The notes beneath the pieces were generated by a model that saw nothing but the letters and a program-made list of their open reading frames with translations, was not told the DNA's origin and did no database searches. Made by a program: the position numbers and the translations under genes. From NCBI GenBank assembly GCA_947687605.1, contig CANTUT010001177.1, forward strand, positions 77,001 through 141,000: a stretch of DNA of 64,000 nucleotides, in the 5' to 3' direction. This document shows positions 28,589 through 39,866 of this stretch, piece after piece. The DNA is from Reutealis trisperma. Lineage: Eukaryota > Streptophyta > Magnoliopsida > Malpighiales > Euphorbiaceae. Every line of letters starts with the position of its first letter. Within the stretch, counting starts at the first letter, position 1.

Positions 28589-29639
28589 ATGCATAGTGGT
28601 AATGAAGGTCCACACATGAACAAAATTGCTTTAGCCTACAAAATCATGAATCAGGGTTACTTCTGGCTTACTATGAATCAAGATTGTGCAAGATATGTAC
28701 AGAAATGCCATAAGTGCCAAATCTATGCCAAACTTCAGAAGAAACCTCCTGTATCTTTATCTCCTATCACCACACCTTGGACATTTGCAACATGGGGCCT
28801 GGATGTCATTAGCAAGATAAGCCTGAAATCTTCCGGCAAGCATGAATTCAGTTTGGTAGCTATTGATTATTTCTCCAAATAGATTGAAGCTACACCTTAC
28901 CAAATATTAGATTCCAAATGAGTGGCCCAGTTTATCCATACCAACATCCTTTGTAAGTATGGAGTTCCTTTTAAGATCATCATTGATAATGGATCTCACT
29001 TCCAAAAGGAGGTTACTCAGCTATTAAAGAAGTAGAAAATCCAACACCACAAATCTTCTCCGTATAGACCTCAAACAAACGACGCAGTTGAAGCCGCAAA
29101 TAAGACTCTCAAGAATACTGCAAAAGATGGCTGACAACCATGAGGATTGGCACCTTCACTTACCATATGCCTTATAGGGATACAGAATAATAGTGCATAC
29201 TCCAACCAGTGCTACACCTTATTCTTTAGTGTATAGGATGGAAGCCGTCCTGCCAATCAAGATAGAAGTCAAGTCAGCTCGCATTATGAGGGAGAGTCAT
29301 TTGGACAAAGTGGAATGGGTGAAAGGCTACCACGACCAACTTCTTACCATTGACAAAAAGAGAATGGATGCCTTATATCATATGCAAGGTTATCAACAGA
29401 AACTAGTTAGGCATTTCGATAAGAAAGTTAGGGACAGAGGATTGCAAGAGGGTCACCTTGTCTTGAAAGAAATAAGGGCGCCTGTTTATGATCCAAGGGG
29501 AAAATTCAAACCTAATTGGAGTGGTCCATTTGTGATCAAGAAGATCTTATCTGGTGGAGCAGCAATCTTGACGGACTTGGATGGCATAGAATTTGCGAGC
29601 CCATGCAATCTGGATCAACTCAAGAGATACTTTACATAA
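28589..29639 (+). pseudogene. T1 integrase, broken
   Basis: The N-terminal zinc domain is recognisable (…HSGNEGPHMNK… CARYVQKCHKCQ). Catalytic core: GLDVI, then TAG at 28880-28882 after DYFSK where Trp is usual, IIDNGSHF, and the region with the third acidic residue near 29085 (NDAVEAANKT). More stops and a frameshift lie before 29193. The C-terminal part, 29193-29639, is open and ends LDQLKRYFT. It covers the usual basic KFKPNWSGPFVIKK region. Confidence 0.85.
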
Positions 29640-30149
29640 GCATCCTTGTAATTCATGCATAGCATTTGCAATCATTATGAAATCACACACATCATTCATA
29701 TTTTTCCTCAAAACTAGAACTATGTGGACCTGATTCTCCATAAAGAGGAAAAAAGAATAAAAATCATGTATCATTGTGAGGAGATACGTAGGTAGCCCTT
29801 ACGGGTTCGGTCCAATTTATCAATAAAATTTTCATTTCACATTCATTTGGCTCTTAATTGCATCACAAAAAAAAAAAAAAAAAAAAAAGCTCTCTATGTT
29901 GAAAACCCAAAAGGGTGGCTTAGGCAAAAATTAGACCAACAAAAGAGATAAAAAAAAATGAAAATGAAAAATGATATCTTATTTGTCTCATTTAATTTTT
30001 GGAACATCAAAAGAGAATAAAGACATAATCAAATCATTGTCCCAAGCTAAATAAAACAATAATAATGATTCTTGCTGTATCTCCTCAAGTATAGTAGCCC
30101 TCCTAGCCTTCTCTGATTTCCATGAGTTGGCTATCCATGAGTCAATATA
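29640..30149 (+). other. T1 spacer between integrase and antisense genes
   Basis: About 500 bp of A/T-rich non-coding sequence, with a poly(A) run at 29866-29888 and A-rich sequence around 29950. It marks where sense pol ends and the convergent antisense gene ends. Confidence 0.6.
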
Positions 30150-31283
30150 CTACAAGGATTTACCGCCTTGGCAAGCAGGACAAACAGCATGAAAACCTCT
30201 TACCCATCCATTCCTGATAGCTTGAGCAACAGTCTCAGTAATCAGAATAGATTCAAACAAAGCACCATCTGGGGGCACACCCTGACTATGTCCCATTTGG
30301 TGCATAACCTTAGTAGCCTGGTAACATGTCACCATTCTCAACCCCAGCAGATAGACCATCTTGTAGCCAAAGCTCATGGTCATAAAACTGTTGATCTTGT
30401 ACCATCCACACCTTTATAGCAGGTTATCAAAATCTAACTCCATCAGCCATCTTATCCACTCTTTCTCTGAGTTTCACTTTATCATAATGGTTCGGGTCCT
30501 ATACTAGGAAGTAGAATAATCCACCTCTGTAGGAGGTCCCACTATCCGAAGATGGTCTCTCAGCCAAATCTAAAAAATTGCAAAAAAAAAATAAGCATAA
30601 GAAAATAAAGAAAGAAGTAAAAATGAAATTCAGAAGCCAGAATTCAACCTGAAGAATGATAAGGCTGATTGTCCATAGCCCATCAAAAGTGCAAGACCTG
30701 TCCAAGATCATGATGGTCTCAGCCAGTAATATAGCAGCAATAGATCTCCCTTTTTCCATTTGAGGAATCAGCTCAGTGACTCTAGCATCCCCCAACTAGT
30801 AGGGCTCACAAAAATATATCCTGCAGTCAGACAGAATGATAGAGCCTGCATCCTCAAATGAAACCACCCATCATCCTCAAAATCCTTGGGATCATGGAAT
30901 TCTTCAATCAGAGTAGTCAGATCTACCTAATCATCTACTACCATGGGACTAGCAGTCTCTATACTCAAGTCAAGAAGTCCCCGAAAAGAGTTGAAATATC
31001 CTACTTTCTTAACGGGAGTAGCTAGCATAGCCTCTGGATTAGATCCGAGCAACACAGAAAACTCCTCGAATGTAGGACACATCTGCTCCATGGATGCCCC
31101 AAATCTAAAGACATGGGCAGCTGAATCCCAAAAGTGCATGCATACGCGCAGAAACTCCCAATCAATTTTTATGCCGCTTAGGGTGGGCATAGCGATTACC
31201 CCATACTTTCCTAGGTTAATCCTCTCCACTTTGGTAAGGTTCTTGCACCATAGGAACATTGCATGGCTGAAGTAGGGCTCCAT
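30150..31283 (-). pseudogene. T1 antisense gene 1, DUF7745-like
   Basis: Reads against T1 from ATG 31283-31281. Residues 51-62 (FWDSAAHVFRFG) and 69-80 (CPTFEEFSVLLG) match, from memory, the plant protein family annotated DUF7745, often linked to retrotransposons. Further family-like text continues after a stop at 30927 and a frameshift near 30800: QMEKGRSIAAILLAETIM. A GT-AG intron fits at 30648-30570. The last part (30383-30150) encodes VARGALFES-like, Cys-containing sequence. A TATA-like box lies about 110 bp upstream. Biochemical role unknown. Several stops show it is now dead. Confidence 0.6.
30570..30648 (-). other. Likely intron of antisense gene 1
   Basis: On the minus strand: donor CAG/GTTGAATTC, a T-rich run, acceptor TTTTTTAG/ATTTGG. 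Removing it joins two DUF7745-like stretches. Predicted by eye only. Confidence 0.5.
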
Positions 31284-31530
31284 TGTGAGGAATAAAAAAT
31301 AATAAAATTGATCGAAAGCAAAAATATGATTGAAAATGATTTTTGGAGGCTCGAAAAATGATGGTACGGACTGAAAAGGATGAAATCTGCTTAAATAGGC
31401 TTGACTGCCTGAGTTACTACTGGCGGCACGACTGTAGCTGGCGGCACGCTGAGTGTGCCACCTTGAACAGTAGCATGAAGACCATGCCGCTTAGACCGGC
31501 AGCATGCCAGTCATGCCACCCCACCACCTT
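31284..31530 (-). promoter_or_regulatory. Promoter region of antisense gene 1, LTR-U3-like
   Basis: On the minus strand a GC-rich block (about 31530-31415) carries GGCATGCTGCC, GCGTGCCGCCAG and GTCGTGCCGCCAG. It is followed by CTATTTAAGC (TATA-like, 31397-31390), about 110 bp from the ATG. The same motif types in the same order precede the TATA box of the T1 LTR. This suggests the antisense gene uses an LTR-like promoter. It could be an old LTR fragment. Confidence 0.55.
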
Positions 31531-31867
31531 GTGCCATTTGTCCTCCAACATATTTTTACCATGATTTCTCAAAATTTCAGGCCTAAAATAATTCATTTTT
31601 TTCAAAACCAGTGCAGAAATGAGAGAAAAGGTTAAGAAATAGCACAATGGAATCCCTATTCAGTCGAGTGTCTGCATCTATATCCTGCACCCATTTCATC
31701 CAAAACATCCATAAGTCATACATATCATACATACATCCAAGATGTTACATAAGCATAAAGAGGGCATATATCCAAAATATCATACATACATCCAAAATGT
31801 TACATAAGGAGTGCATCATCCTCAGTACATGTATACATGAAAAAGCAAAAGCTGATAAAATAGGTCG

Positions 31868-33778
31868 CTAATGACCATGCTTGGGTCTATGGTGTCCTCG
31901 CCTAGACACCTCATCCTCATGACCCTCATCCATCAAATCCCTATCATGCTGAAGGGAGCTCATAGCAAATGCATATCGGCCTAAGAAATTATAGTGATGA
32001 AGGAGGAACTCCATGAGAACCTAGAAAAGAAAAGAAAATATATAAGAATCACTACAAGGCAGACAAAGGCTAAAACACTAGCTATGCAAAATTTTACCTC
32101 TGTAATGTTCTCAAGAATAGTGGGGAAAAAGGCTAGCCGATCTTCAGGAAGATTGTAACACCGTGATCGGTCGTCATAAGAAGCATAATCAAGGTGAGTT
32201 AGCAAACAAATAAAACCAGCAGGTAAGGGAACCGGATCAGTCAGACCTCCTACTGAAGCATCTGGAGCTAGCACTGGAGTAGAGCCACTAGCCCTTGAAG
32301 GACCAATCCTAGAAGGATCGATTGCAAAACCTAAAGGACCAGCCATAACACCTGAAGGTCCAATCCTAAGACCCATGCTGCCAACCGAAATAGTACTACC
32401 GGTCCGTGGAGAGATGAAACTCCCAGCTCTAGAAGGAGGCCCTCGGGAAGTCACTGAACTAGATCCCCGATGTCATAGTCCCTGCAATCTATCCAGGGGA
32501 GGTGAGCCCCGCATCAAGGATGCCTTGCAGAACTCATCATAGTCTATGTCAGACAACAAGTAATCTAGACAGAAAACTCCATCAACCCAACCATCCTCTC
32601 CTAGGATAGCCAATCCATACCTCATGTCTACTGGACGGGACTGTGACACAACTCTCTCTTCTGTAATTTGTGCCCTCACCCTCTCTCCCAAGTAGAACAT
32701 CCTTGAAGACTCACAACAGAGCAAGAGTCAATAAGAGGATAAGTCCATGCCAGGCTTGATCTGGTTAGAGATCCACTCTACGAATCTGATAAATGGCATC
32801 CATTTCACCTGCAAACAGATTATAATATAAGCAGTAGAAGGTAAATAGCAAGATTCAAGTCATGATCAATAAAAAGAATACCTAGTCCATAGTCAAAGTA
32901 GCAAAGATCTATCTGCAATTATCAAATGACAGTGCTATGAAGGAATTTCTATTTGACATCCTCCAAAGACGTTCGTAAGGAGGGTCAATAGCAGCAGGCT
33001 CTCTTGATGGTGGAGCCAACATCGAAAAGTGCTCATAAGCTCAATACTGCAAGAAACAGAATTTTCTTAGTCACTAGACAGATATCAGATAACTAGGATA
33101 ACAATACAATAGTCACCTCAAGCACAATAGAGGTACCACCATGGCCACCAAGTGTCCCATGAGAAATGCTACACAGCTCCTGATACATGGCAGAAAGGGC
33201 AGTACCTCCCTTATCAAACTTGCCGATCTCATCCAAATTCTCCAGCGATTGCAGGACATTCAAATTAATGCTATCCTTATTGTTATGCAGAAAGTTACAG
33301 CTTAAGATAATCAAGGCACATAGTCTGGCACCCTGATCAACATCGTACTGACTTGGAGTCTGACCCATGGTCATCAAAGCCTGATGAAGCCAGGAATGTG
33401 GGACATTAAGGTTCCCACGAGGGGGGTCAGCCCCAATTAGAGCAATCATCTCTATAGAAGAGCGCTCGATCCACGAAGAATAAAACTCAAGAGGATGAGA
33501 TCTGAAATGCATACTAGTAAGCATGCTTCACTCAAGGGGAGTGACTGTCATCTCGCTGCAGGAAAGATGGAATGTATTTGTAGTATCCCACCAACACTCC
33601 ACTAATGCTTTGACCATGATTGTATTAACCGGCTACTTGATGTCCAGCTCTAGCCACTAGAGTAAGCCAAATGGGTCGAGGCACAGACAAATAGCCTCCT
33701 AATTGCCCAAATAGAGGCGGACCAACTCCATGACACTACGGCCTCCCCTAAGCCTCAACTGTACTCTCTGTAATTTTG

Positions 33779-33829
<51 letters not shown>

Positions 33830-33965
33830 TTAGAATTTTTACTAATTATGCAGGGAAAAGAAAACATACTTGAAGAGATCTAGTGTAGCTGACATGGCGA
33901 TCTGGCTCCTTCAGCAATGTCTCCGAGTTCTAAGCACCCATTGCTGGCTGATTGAAGGCTTCCAT
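31868..33965 (-). pseudogene. T1 antisense gene 2, plant mobile domain (PMD)-like, five exons
   Basis: Reads against T1. GT-AG exons fit by eye at 33965-33870, 33767-33117, 33046-32882, 32808-32098 and 32020-31868. All join in phase 0 to give about 591 codons. Residues 91-100 (WWDTTNTFHL) and 104-111 (EMTVTPLE) match the 'TNTFHLP.GEMTITLEDV' signature of the plant mobile domain, shared by host MAIN/MAIL1 proteins and by transposons. The middle part is helical; the 32454-32200 region is Pro/Gly/Ser-rich. About ten in-frame TAG/TGA codons show it is dead, yet phase is kept across all exons. A TATA-like box lies about 125 bp upstream. Extra antisense ORFs are known in Tat elements; the function is unknown. 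Confidence 0.7.
33780..33825. repeat. (AT)n microsatellite in antisense intron 1
   Basis: About 45 bases of AT dinucleotide within the first predicted intron (33869-33768) of antisense gene 2. This fits non-coding status of the interval. Confidence 0.93.
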
Positions 33966-34120
33966 ATTGAGAAAGAGTAAAAAAAGGAGAGAGAAAAGAA
34001 GGATATTTGGAGAGAGAAATGAGAGCTAGAGAGAGAGAGGGGAAAAAATGAAAGAAATGAACTTATGAAAAATGTGAAGGAATGAAGCTAAATATAGGAG
34101 TAGAGGTGGGCCCCCCTTCA
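33966..34120 (-). promoter_or_regulatory. Promoter and 5' leader of antisense gene 2
   Basis: On the minus strand CCTATATTTAGC (TATA-like, 34096-34089) is followed by a strongly C/T-rich leader with (CT)n runs (34035-33975) and then the ATG at 33965. A TATA box plus a pyrimidine-rich leader is typical of plant genes. Confidence 0.5.
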
Positions 34121-34486
34121 CAATGACATCTTTTAGCTTTTCTTATTCGCAAGTCCAGTTCACGTAGTTTCGCCATAACAGGCCCATTTTAAATCGAAAT
34201 TCAGTTCCGTCTAAAGTAGTGAATCCATATGATTTTTATCCATCTCTCAAAATAGAAAGAGTCTCAATTGGAGTTTAGAATCTCCCGAAATTACAGAAAA
34301 ACCAAAAATTCAAAAATAACTTAAAAATTAAAAAATAAACCAGACAGGGTCAGAAAAGCTAGAAATTAGGCATGGAGCTTTTGTACAACTCCCAATATGG
34401 AAAAGGACATTCAGAATGCTCAGAATGATGTCTTAGGCCTTCCAGTTCACACTTATCAGATTCAGCCTCTGTCTAGCCAAATCAGA
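34121..34486 (+). other. T1 3' untranslated region before the polypurine tract
   Basis: About 365 bp with no supported ORF. It lies upstream of the antisense gene 2 promoter and runs to the polypurine tract. Confidence 0.6.
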
Positions 34487-34498
34487 TAAGGGGGCAGT
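34487..34498 (+). promoter_or_regulatory. T1 polypurine tract
   Basis: TAAGGGGGCAGT lies directly before the TGTGAACCC start of the 3' LTR. Confidence 0.85.
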
Positions 34499-35939
34499 TG
34501 TGAACCCTTAAAATTACACCTCCAGTCGATCGCCTTTCAGTTACGAATCCACAGAATCAAATCGAGCTTGAATCAGAGTTGAAACGAATCCAAAACGGAT
34601 AAAAAAGCAGGAAATAGGTAGAACCAGCAGGTCAGCGTGCACCAGGCACACCGCTTCTTTGGGCAACATGCCGAATGTGCCACCCCATTAGTGGCATGAA
34701 ATTAGTGCAGGTGGCATCGGCAACACGCCCAATATGCCACTCGGATGTCCGACGAACCACCGATGCCGCTCGTGCCGCCGGTGAGCTTTTGGTGCCACTG
34801 TCCGTACCGCCGGTGCCTCCTCAACAACTCTATAAATAGAGCCTTTTTTAGGTTCATTTGACATAGATTCCAAGGTAGAAACTCCTTGATACTGACATAC
34901 TTGTTGCTTTTAAATTCTGTTTGAAATTTGATACAAAAGAGCTGTTGTTTCAATTTCAATTTCAATTTCAATTTATATTCATCACGCTATTTCGCTAATC
35001 TTTTGTTATTAAGATTCAAATTTAGGGTTTCAAATCCAAGGTGGAGTTAAGATCTGGAGCTAAACTCATTCCATTCATCTGAAAGACAAGAAAAGCAAAG
35101 ATATAATCTCCTTTCCATTCTCAAGATTCCAAATCATATCTAGAATTCTCTTTAGGTCTAAAACAAAAAAGATATAAAATTTATTAATTTAAGAATCAGA
35201 ATTAAATTAATAAACAAACTAACACTTTTTTTCCAAAACCCCTCCTTCGCAAGAAGGAAGAACTATATGGGGTTTGATTCCTATTCGATAGGATACGCAG
35301 GCTGCCATTCTAAAAGGGCATCAACTCCAAAATCTTTTTGTTAACATTTTTCCCTTTTACTTTGATTTATTTATCTCAATCTTTTATTTCTGATTCAGCG
35401 CTAACTTGGTTGAGGAATGTGTACTTTTTCTAGTACCCGTAAGGGCTAGAGGAAAGATCCTCTTATTTTATTCGTTTTGATCTTGTAATAATTAAGTAGG
35501 ATTTATTTTTCTTGTTTGTCTATAATTGTCATTACATCTTATCATATATATCTGTTTCATGCATCATTATGTTCCTATCCATACATACACGAAAATTCCT
35601 TTTTAAGAGTTATTTTTGCAATTTTAGCCAAACTAAAGAAAATCATATTTTCTCAATTGTGTAATTACCAAAACCTTATCCCCGAACCCTTTTTAGTCAC
35701 TTGTGGGTTATTGCATTTTCCATTGGGATAAACTAAATATTTTGTGGAGTCAATCATGTTGGGTTTTCTTTAATTTTCCCAATTAAAACAATTAAATTAA
35801 AGTGGTGACTCACTTCCACAACTTCAAAATCACAAAAATCAATTTTTTGAACTCATAGCGAGTTCCAATCATGGAGTTTCTCCCAAAGAGCATTTCGATT
35901 CCTCGGCGGATCAGACCAGTGCTCAGGCGAGGCCTCACA
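34499..35939 (+). mobile_element. T1 3' LTR
   Basis: 1441 bp, collinear with the 5' LTR, TGTGAACCC...GGCCTCACA. It has the GC-rich U3 block (34635-34820), TATAAATAGA at 34831-34840 and a (CAATTT)n run at 34948-34975. It differs from the 5' LTR by a single rather than doubled 32-bp unit, an extra U3 segment and scattered substitutions. Confidence 0.92.
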
Positions 35940-37681
35940 CAATTACATATTTCTTTTACTAATTTGAAGATTGGATGAAGAATTGATGATTTTCCCCAAA
36001 TTCTAGGGTTTATGAAAAAATTAGGATTTTGAGAATTGAACTTGGATTTATAAAATTGAAGGGAAAATCACGCTTGAGAATGGTGTCATATGATTTGTAT
36101 AATGTCAATTTTGAAATCTAATGGATAGAAATGATTTTCCCTAAATTTAATGAACTAGGTTCATTTATGGAATTGTTGGTGGAAGTGAAATTAGTTCTCT
36201 TCAATATTGGAAATTGCTTGATTGGCTCTAGTTGACTATTATGAAAGTTGAAATGTGAAATTGGAAGGAAAGGAATTATTTTCCTTAAGTGAACCATTGG
36301 AAAACAACTAAGGGAAAGTATTAAAATTAGTAACAAGTATATGTATAATATATCTTGACTTTAAAAGTGATAAGTTGTGTTTTAAGAAACAAGATAGAAA
36401 TGTTAATAAGTTAAGCTAAATTAGATGAATGTTATAACAAAGAAGTGAGTAATATATGATTGTAATGCAATGTGTAGAGTCTAAAGACAATGACAAGAAT
36501 ATTGTGCAAGAGTGCGAGGAGCACTACTAACATCAAAGTAAAACTTAAATAGGAGCAAAGGAGTTTAAAGTGAGTACTTAATAATATAATATGCCTTGTG
36601 ATATATGCTTTGAACCTTTATTATTCAAACCATAATCATTAAAAGTATTCCAATTCCTTGATAAGCTTTAACTGCTCATTGACTATTGAACCATTTGATA
36701 TGAGGCTTCTTAATTCATTGATAAGCTTGAATTATTCATTGAACATTAAATCATTAGTATGATGCTTCTTAAAGACAAATTGACTATAGTGAACCTATCC
36801 TACTGAATTTGTACTATATTCATTGAATTCCTTGACATGAACTTTATGTGAACTCTCCTACTAAATGCCTATTGATAAGCAGAAATCCCCTCTTGATGTG
36901 GGAAAATACATCAAACCTTGTGCACTTAGTATAAGCCTGAAGGTAGGGCAAGAGTACCCAATCTCTGTTAAGGGGGAATGCCTAACTATAAGACCTGATC
37001 AGTCTTACATAATGTAATATGTGTGAGTGAGCAAGGCTTAGGCCACCACTCCTGAATTGATATGTGTGGGAAGCATCTTGCTTCCAAGAAAGTAATATTT
37101 CTGCTAAAGATATTATTTCCATTTTAAATGAGAAATTGATCCATAATGATAATGTTGATTGTAAACATTCCATTGATATAAGAACCTTTCCTGAAATTTA
37201 TCCTTGTACTCACCACATGTATTGTATTATTTTGTACTCATTGAGCTATGTTTCATATTCTTTCACTTGGAAGTTGCTCTGTTAATTCTGAGAGTAATAA
37301 ATATTGATCATGAAGATCATTATTATAGCTCTATGGATATCGAAAAGTTAGCACAAATATGTTATAAGGTGTATATGTGATATGAATGGTATTGTAATTG
37401 CTATTGTAGTAATATATGAAGTAGTGAACATTTGATTAATGATATGAGATTCAATTTAAGAAGTTATTCATATTGTGTTTGTAAATGATATTATGAGTTA
37501 ACAAGAAGATGATAAGCAGATAATAGGTAACAAGGAAAGGTAATTAGGTTACAATCCTAGGGACAAGATCCTACGTGATGAATGATAAAAGATTATATGT
37601 TAAATGGGTTCAATGAGTTTAGGTGACTTTACGTCTCCTTGAACTCTAGGACCGTCATGGCTTAAAAGGTGGGTCATGACA
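35940..37681 (+). mobile_element. G1 3' LTR, right part
   Basis: Opens with the second CAATT copy and continues exactly where 19534 stopped ('caattacatatttctt', matching 12028-12043 in the 5' LTR). It ends ...GGTCATGACA. The 37064-37285 ORF is the counterpart of 13134-13376 and is not a gene. Confidence 0.93.
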
Positions 37682-39143
37682 AATTAGGTCTTTAATCATG
37701 ATGGTGCTCCCACTAACTTTGCAATTCCTACACTTTTAAGTAGAAAACGGATATCCCATTAGGGTAGATTTCTAGTGGATGATTGAATTCTTATAAGAAT
37801 ATCAAATATTCTTAGATATATATTGTCATTATTGAGAATTTGATATCTAATAAGTGAACAATACTTGTTCATTACAACTCTTTGTGAGACTTAATCAATC
37901 TGGTTCCTAATGTTTTTGACCTTAGATACATGTTGTCATTATTGGTCGTACACATTAATTAAGTCAAACCCATTGGACCAACAAGTATAGAGAATTCAAT
38001 ATTACAAGGCTTCGGTACTCTTTGCCATTATTTCCAAGCTATGCATCTCATACTTGTAACATCACATGCTATCTAATAACTTCAAAGAAATTATAGTTCC
38101 AATTGAGAACCATGACTTAATATTTCATTTGGAAGATTTTTGGGCTTTAATTTTAGGTCTCACTTTGCACATTATTCATATTAGCATACATCATATGTAT
38201 AATATATATCGCATATATATCACTAAAAGAACAATGTAAAAATATGTTTAATCATGGACTAGCTATAAGCTCAATTATGGAATGAGTTAAAATTTAGGTT
38301 AATCAAATTACAAATATGAGACTACAACAATTGAAACTTCATGCTCCCACTAGGCATCTTGATAGGTTGAACGTCTTCTTATTATTTATCTCTATATCAC
38401 CATATGTACATTTATATCCTTGGCTTACTAAGATGAGAATTATAACAACAAAAGAGCTCATAAAAACTAAATAAGTAATTAACCTTTAATTACATTTCCA
38501 TAAAAGAGAATATACGTTATGATTTCCTAGTCCATGATAAACCATTTATGCCTCTCAAACAAACAACAAACATAAATACAATAGTTACAATTATCGATAT
38601 GCTGATCAATTTTGGAACATTTCTAAGACCACTTTAAATATCATATATTTGGTTATAACTTAAAATCATATTTAAAGTCATAAAATTTGTTTGATTGGAA
38701 TTATAGAACAAAACAATTTTGAAAATAAAAAAATTGGGAAAAAGAAATAGTGGAAATCGTGACCTGTTTCACGGCCGTAATATGGGTTTGCGCATGTGAT
38801 CCTGGATGCAATCATTTTCACAATTGCGATATGTTTTTAGCTGCTATGACTCAGCTATAATTGAAAATAATGCTAATGTTAGAACTAAGTTAGTTGTAAC
38901 ACATTCATGAACGCAACTCAACAATCACAGTCACAACAAGGATTTTGCGAGCGCTAAAGCTAATTTACGGTTGCAAAAATAGATTAGTAGGCATGAAATT
39001 GGATGTAGCAGTCACGATTCTTAGATCTGTCAACACAACATTTGTGCCAAAACTTTTTCTAACTCAATTTCAATCAACACAAAAACACCTACAGCAACAT
39101 ATATAATGATTTTACATAGAAATTAGGTGGCTGTAATACTAAT
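37682..39143 (-). other. Copia-1 leader with degenerate primer-binding site
   Basis: About 1.46 kb of A/T-rich sequence without ORFs, which reads (minus) from the 5' LTR end toward gag. At its right end the minus strand has TAGTATTACAGCC (39141-39129). It matches TGGTATCAGAGCC at 10 of 13 places, so it is probably a worn tRNA-Met primer-binding site two bases after the LTR. Confidence 0.6.
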
Positions 39144-39866
39144 TGAAGGAATATTAGGTAGAAATTAAGCAGAAGCAATGTGGTGGGTGAAATTTCAAAC
39201 AAATTTAAAATTTTGGATTTGGCAAGTTGAATTTCTTGTCTTTCTTTCATATTTCTATCATGCCTTCTACATTATTATAGAAGTTCATTCTTTTGATTTA
39301 TAAACTTATTTGAATGTCCTTAAAAGAAGAGCAATGACCAATGGTCCCATTACAAGAATGGGAGTATATGCTCACACAGAAATATAAAAAATATGAGACT
39401 AGCTAGTTCAAAACTCTAACAAGTTTGATCATCCTCCATGGGAAATGGAGTCCATAAGTCATCAACAAAAGCCACACTGAGCTAAAAGTCACACCAAAGT
39501 ATTTTGTCTATAAATCATTCCACTTTTCAATGAGCAAAGTTTTTACCAACATACTGAAGACTTCATACTGTTTCAACACTTTATATGTGGATTGAATAAT
39601 GCACCAATATAGGATTTTTGGACTCCTAATTCACCATATGCTCTATGGATGGCTTATTCTTCATAATATTACAAAAAAAATCATGGATCTGAAAGAAGAA
39701 TGGAATAATCAATGTAGGAGATAAATTTACTGTGGAACTTATAGATAAGTCATATATTCCCTCGATGATAAATTAGATCCAGCAGAAAGACTTTAGACTC
39801 ATTTGCTAATAGATTATCAAGACTCATATGACTTGATAACTAGACAAAAAGACAGTGATTCATACT
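39144..39866 (-). mobile_element. Copia-1 5' LTR remnant plus unassigned sequence
   Basis: The first 68-72 bp (39144-39215) match the end of the 3' LTR at 4573-4644. Beyond that the match is lost, so 39216-39866 is either a diverged LTR, another insertion or rearranged DNA. Translation gives short open stretches (for example IINVGDKFTVELIDKSYIPS near 39700-39760) that I do not recognise. Confidence 0.5.

Larger units (their letters stand above)
19535..35939 (+). mobile_element. T1: Tat-lineage Ty3/gypsy element inserted in the G1 3' LTR
   Basis: Ends TGTGAAC...CTCACA, flanked by exact CAATT duplications (19530-19534, 35940-35944). Order: 5' LTR, primer-binding site, gag, protease, reverse transcriptase, RNase H, a second RNase H-like domain, integrase, two antisense genes, polypurine tract, 3' LTR. 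The extra RNase H and the antisense genes after integrase are known hallmarks of plant Tat elements. Without the later solo-LTR insertion it is about 14.9 kb. Stops and frameshifts make it non-autonomous now. Confidence 0.92.
10625..37681 (+). mobile_element. G1: long-LTR element with non-coding interior (LARD-like), split by T1
   Basis: LTRs of about 3.2 kb flank an interior of about 4.3 kb (13813-18152), of which 1.5 kb is a later solo LTR. The 5' LTR, a tRNA-Met-type primer-binding site, the polypurine tract and the 3' LTR are all recognisable. I find no gag or pol motif in the interior in any frame. That fits a large retrotransposon derivative (LARD) mobilised by another element, or an interior decayed past recognition. 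The element interrupts Copia-1 between leader and gag. Flanks are GATTT (10620-10624) and AATTA (37682-37686), matching at only 3 of 5 places. Confidence 0.75.
4573..39866 (-). mobile_element. Copia-1: old reverse-strand Ty1/copia element, split by G1
   Basis: The element reads right to left: 5' LTR remnant from 39144 upward, degenerate primer-binding site, long leader (39143-37682), then after the G1 insertion gag-pol (10555 to about 6650), polypurine tract and 3' LTR (6605-4573). The gag-pol order with integrase before reverse transcriptase marks it as copia. The 2-kb LTR and long leader suggest an Angela/Tork- or SIRE-like lineage, which I cannot settle by eye. It is the outermost, hence oldest, layer of the nest. 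Confidence 0.75.

Noticed and set aside
10620..37686. Clean target-site duplication for G1
   Set aside because: The flanks GATTT and AATTA agree at only three of five bases; I do not count it as proven.
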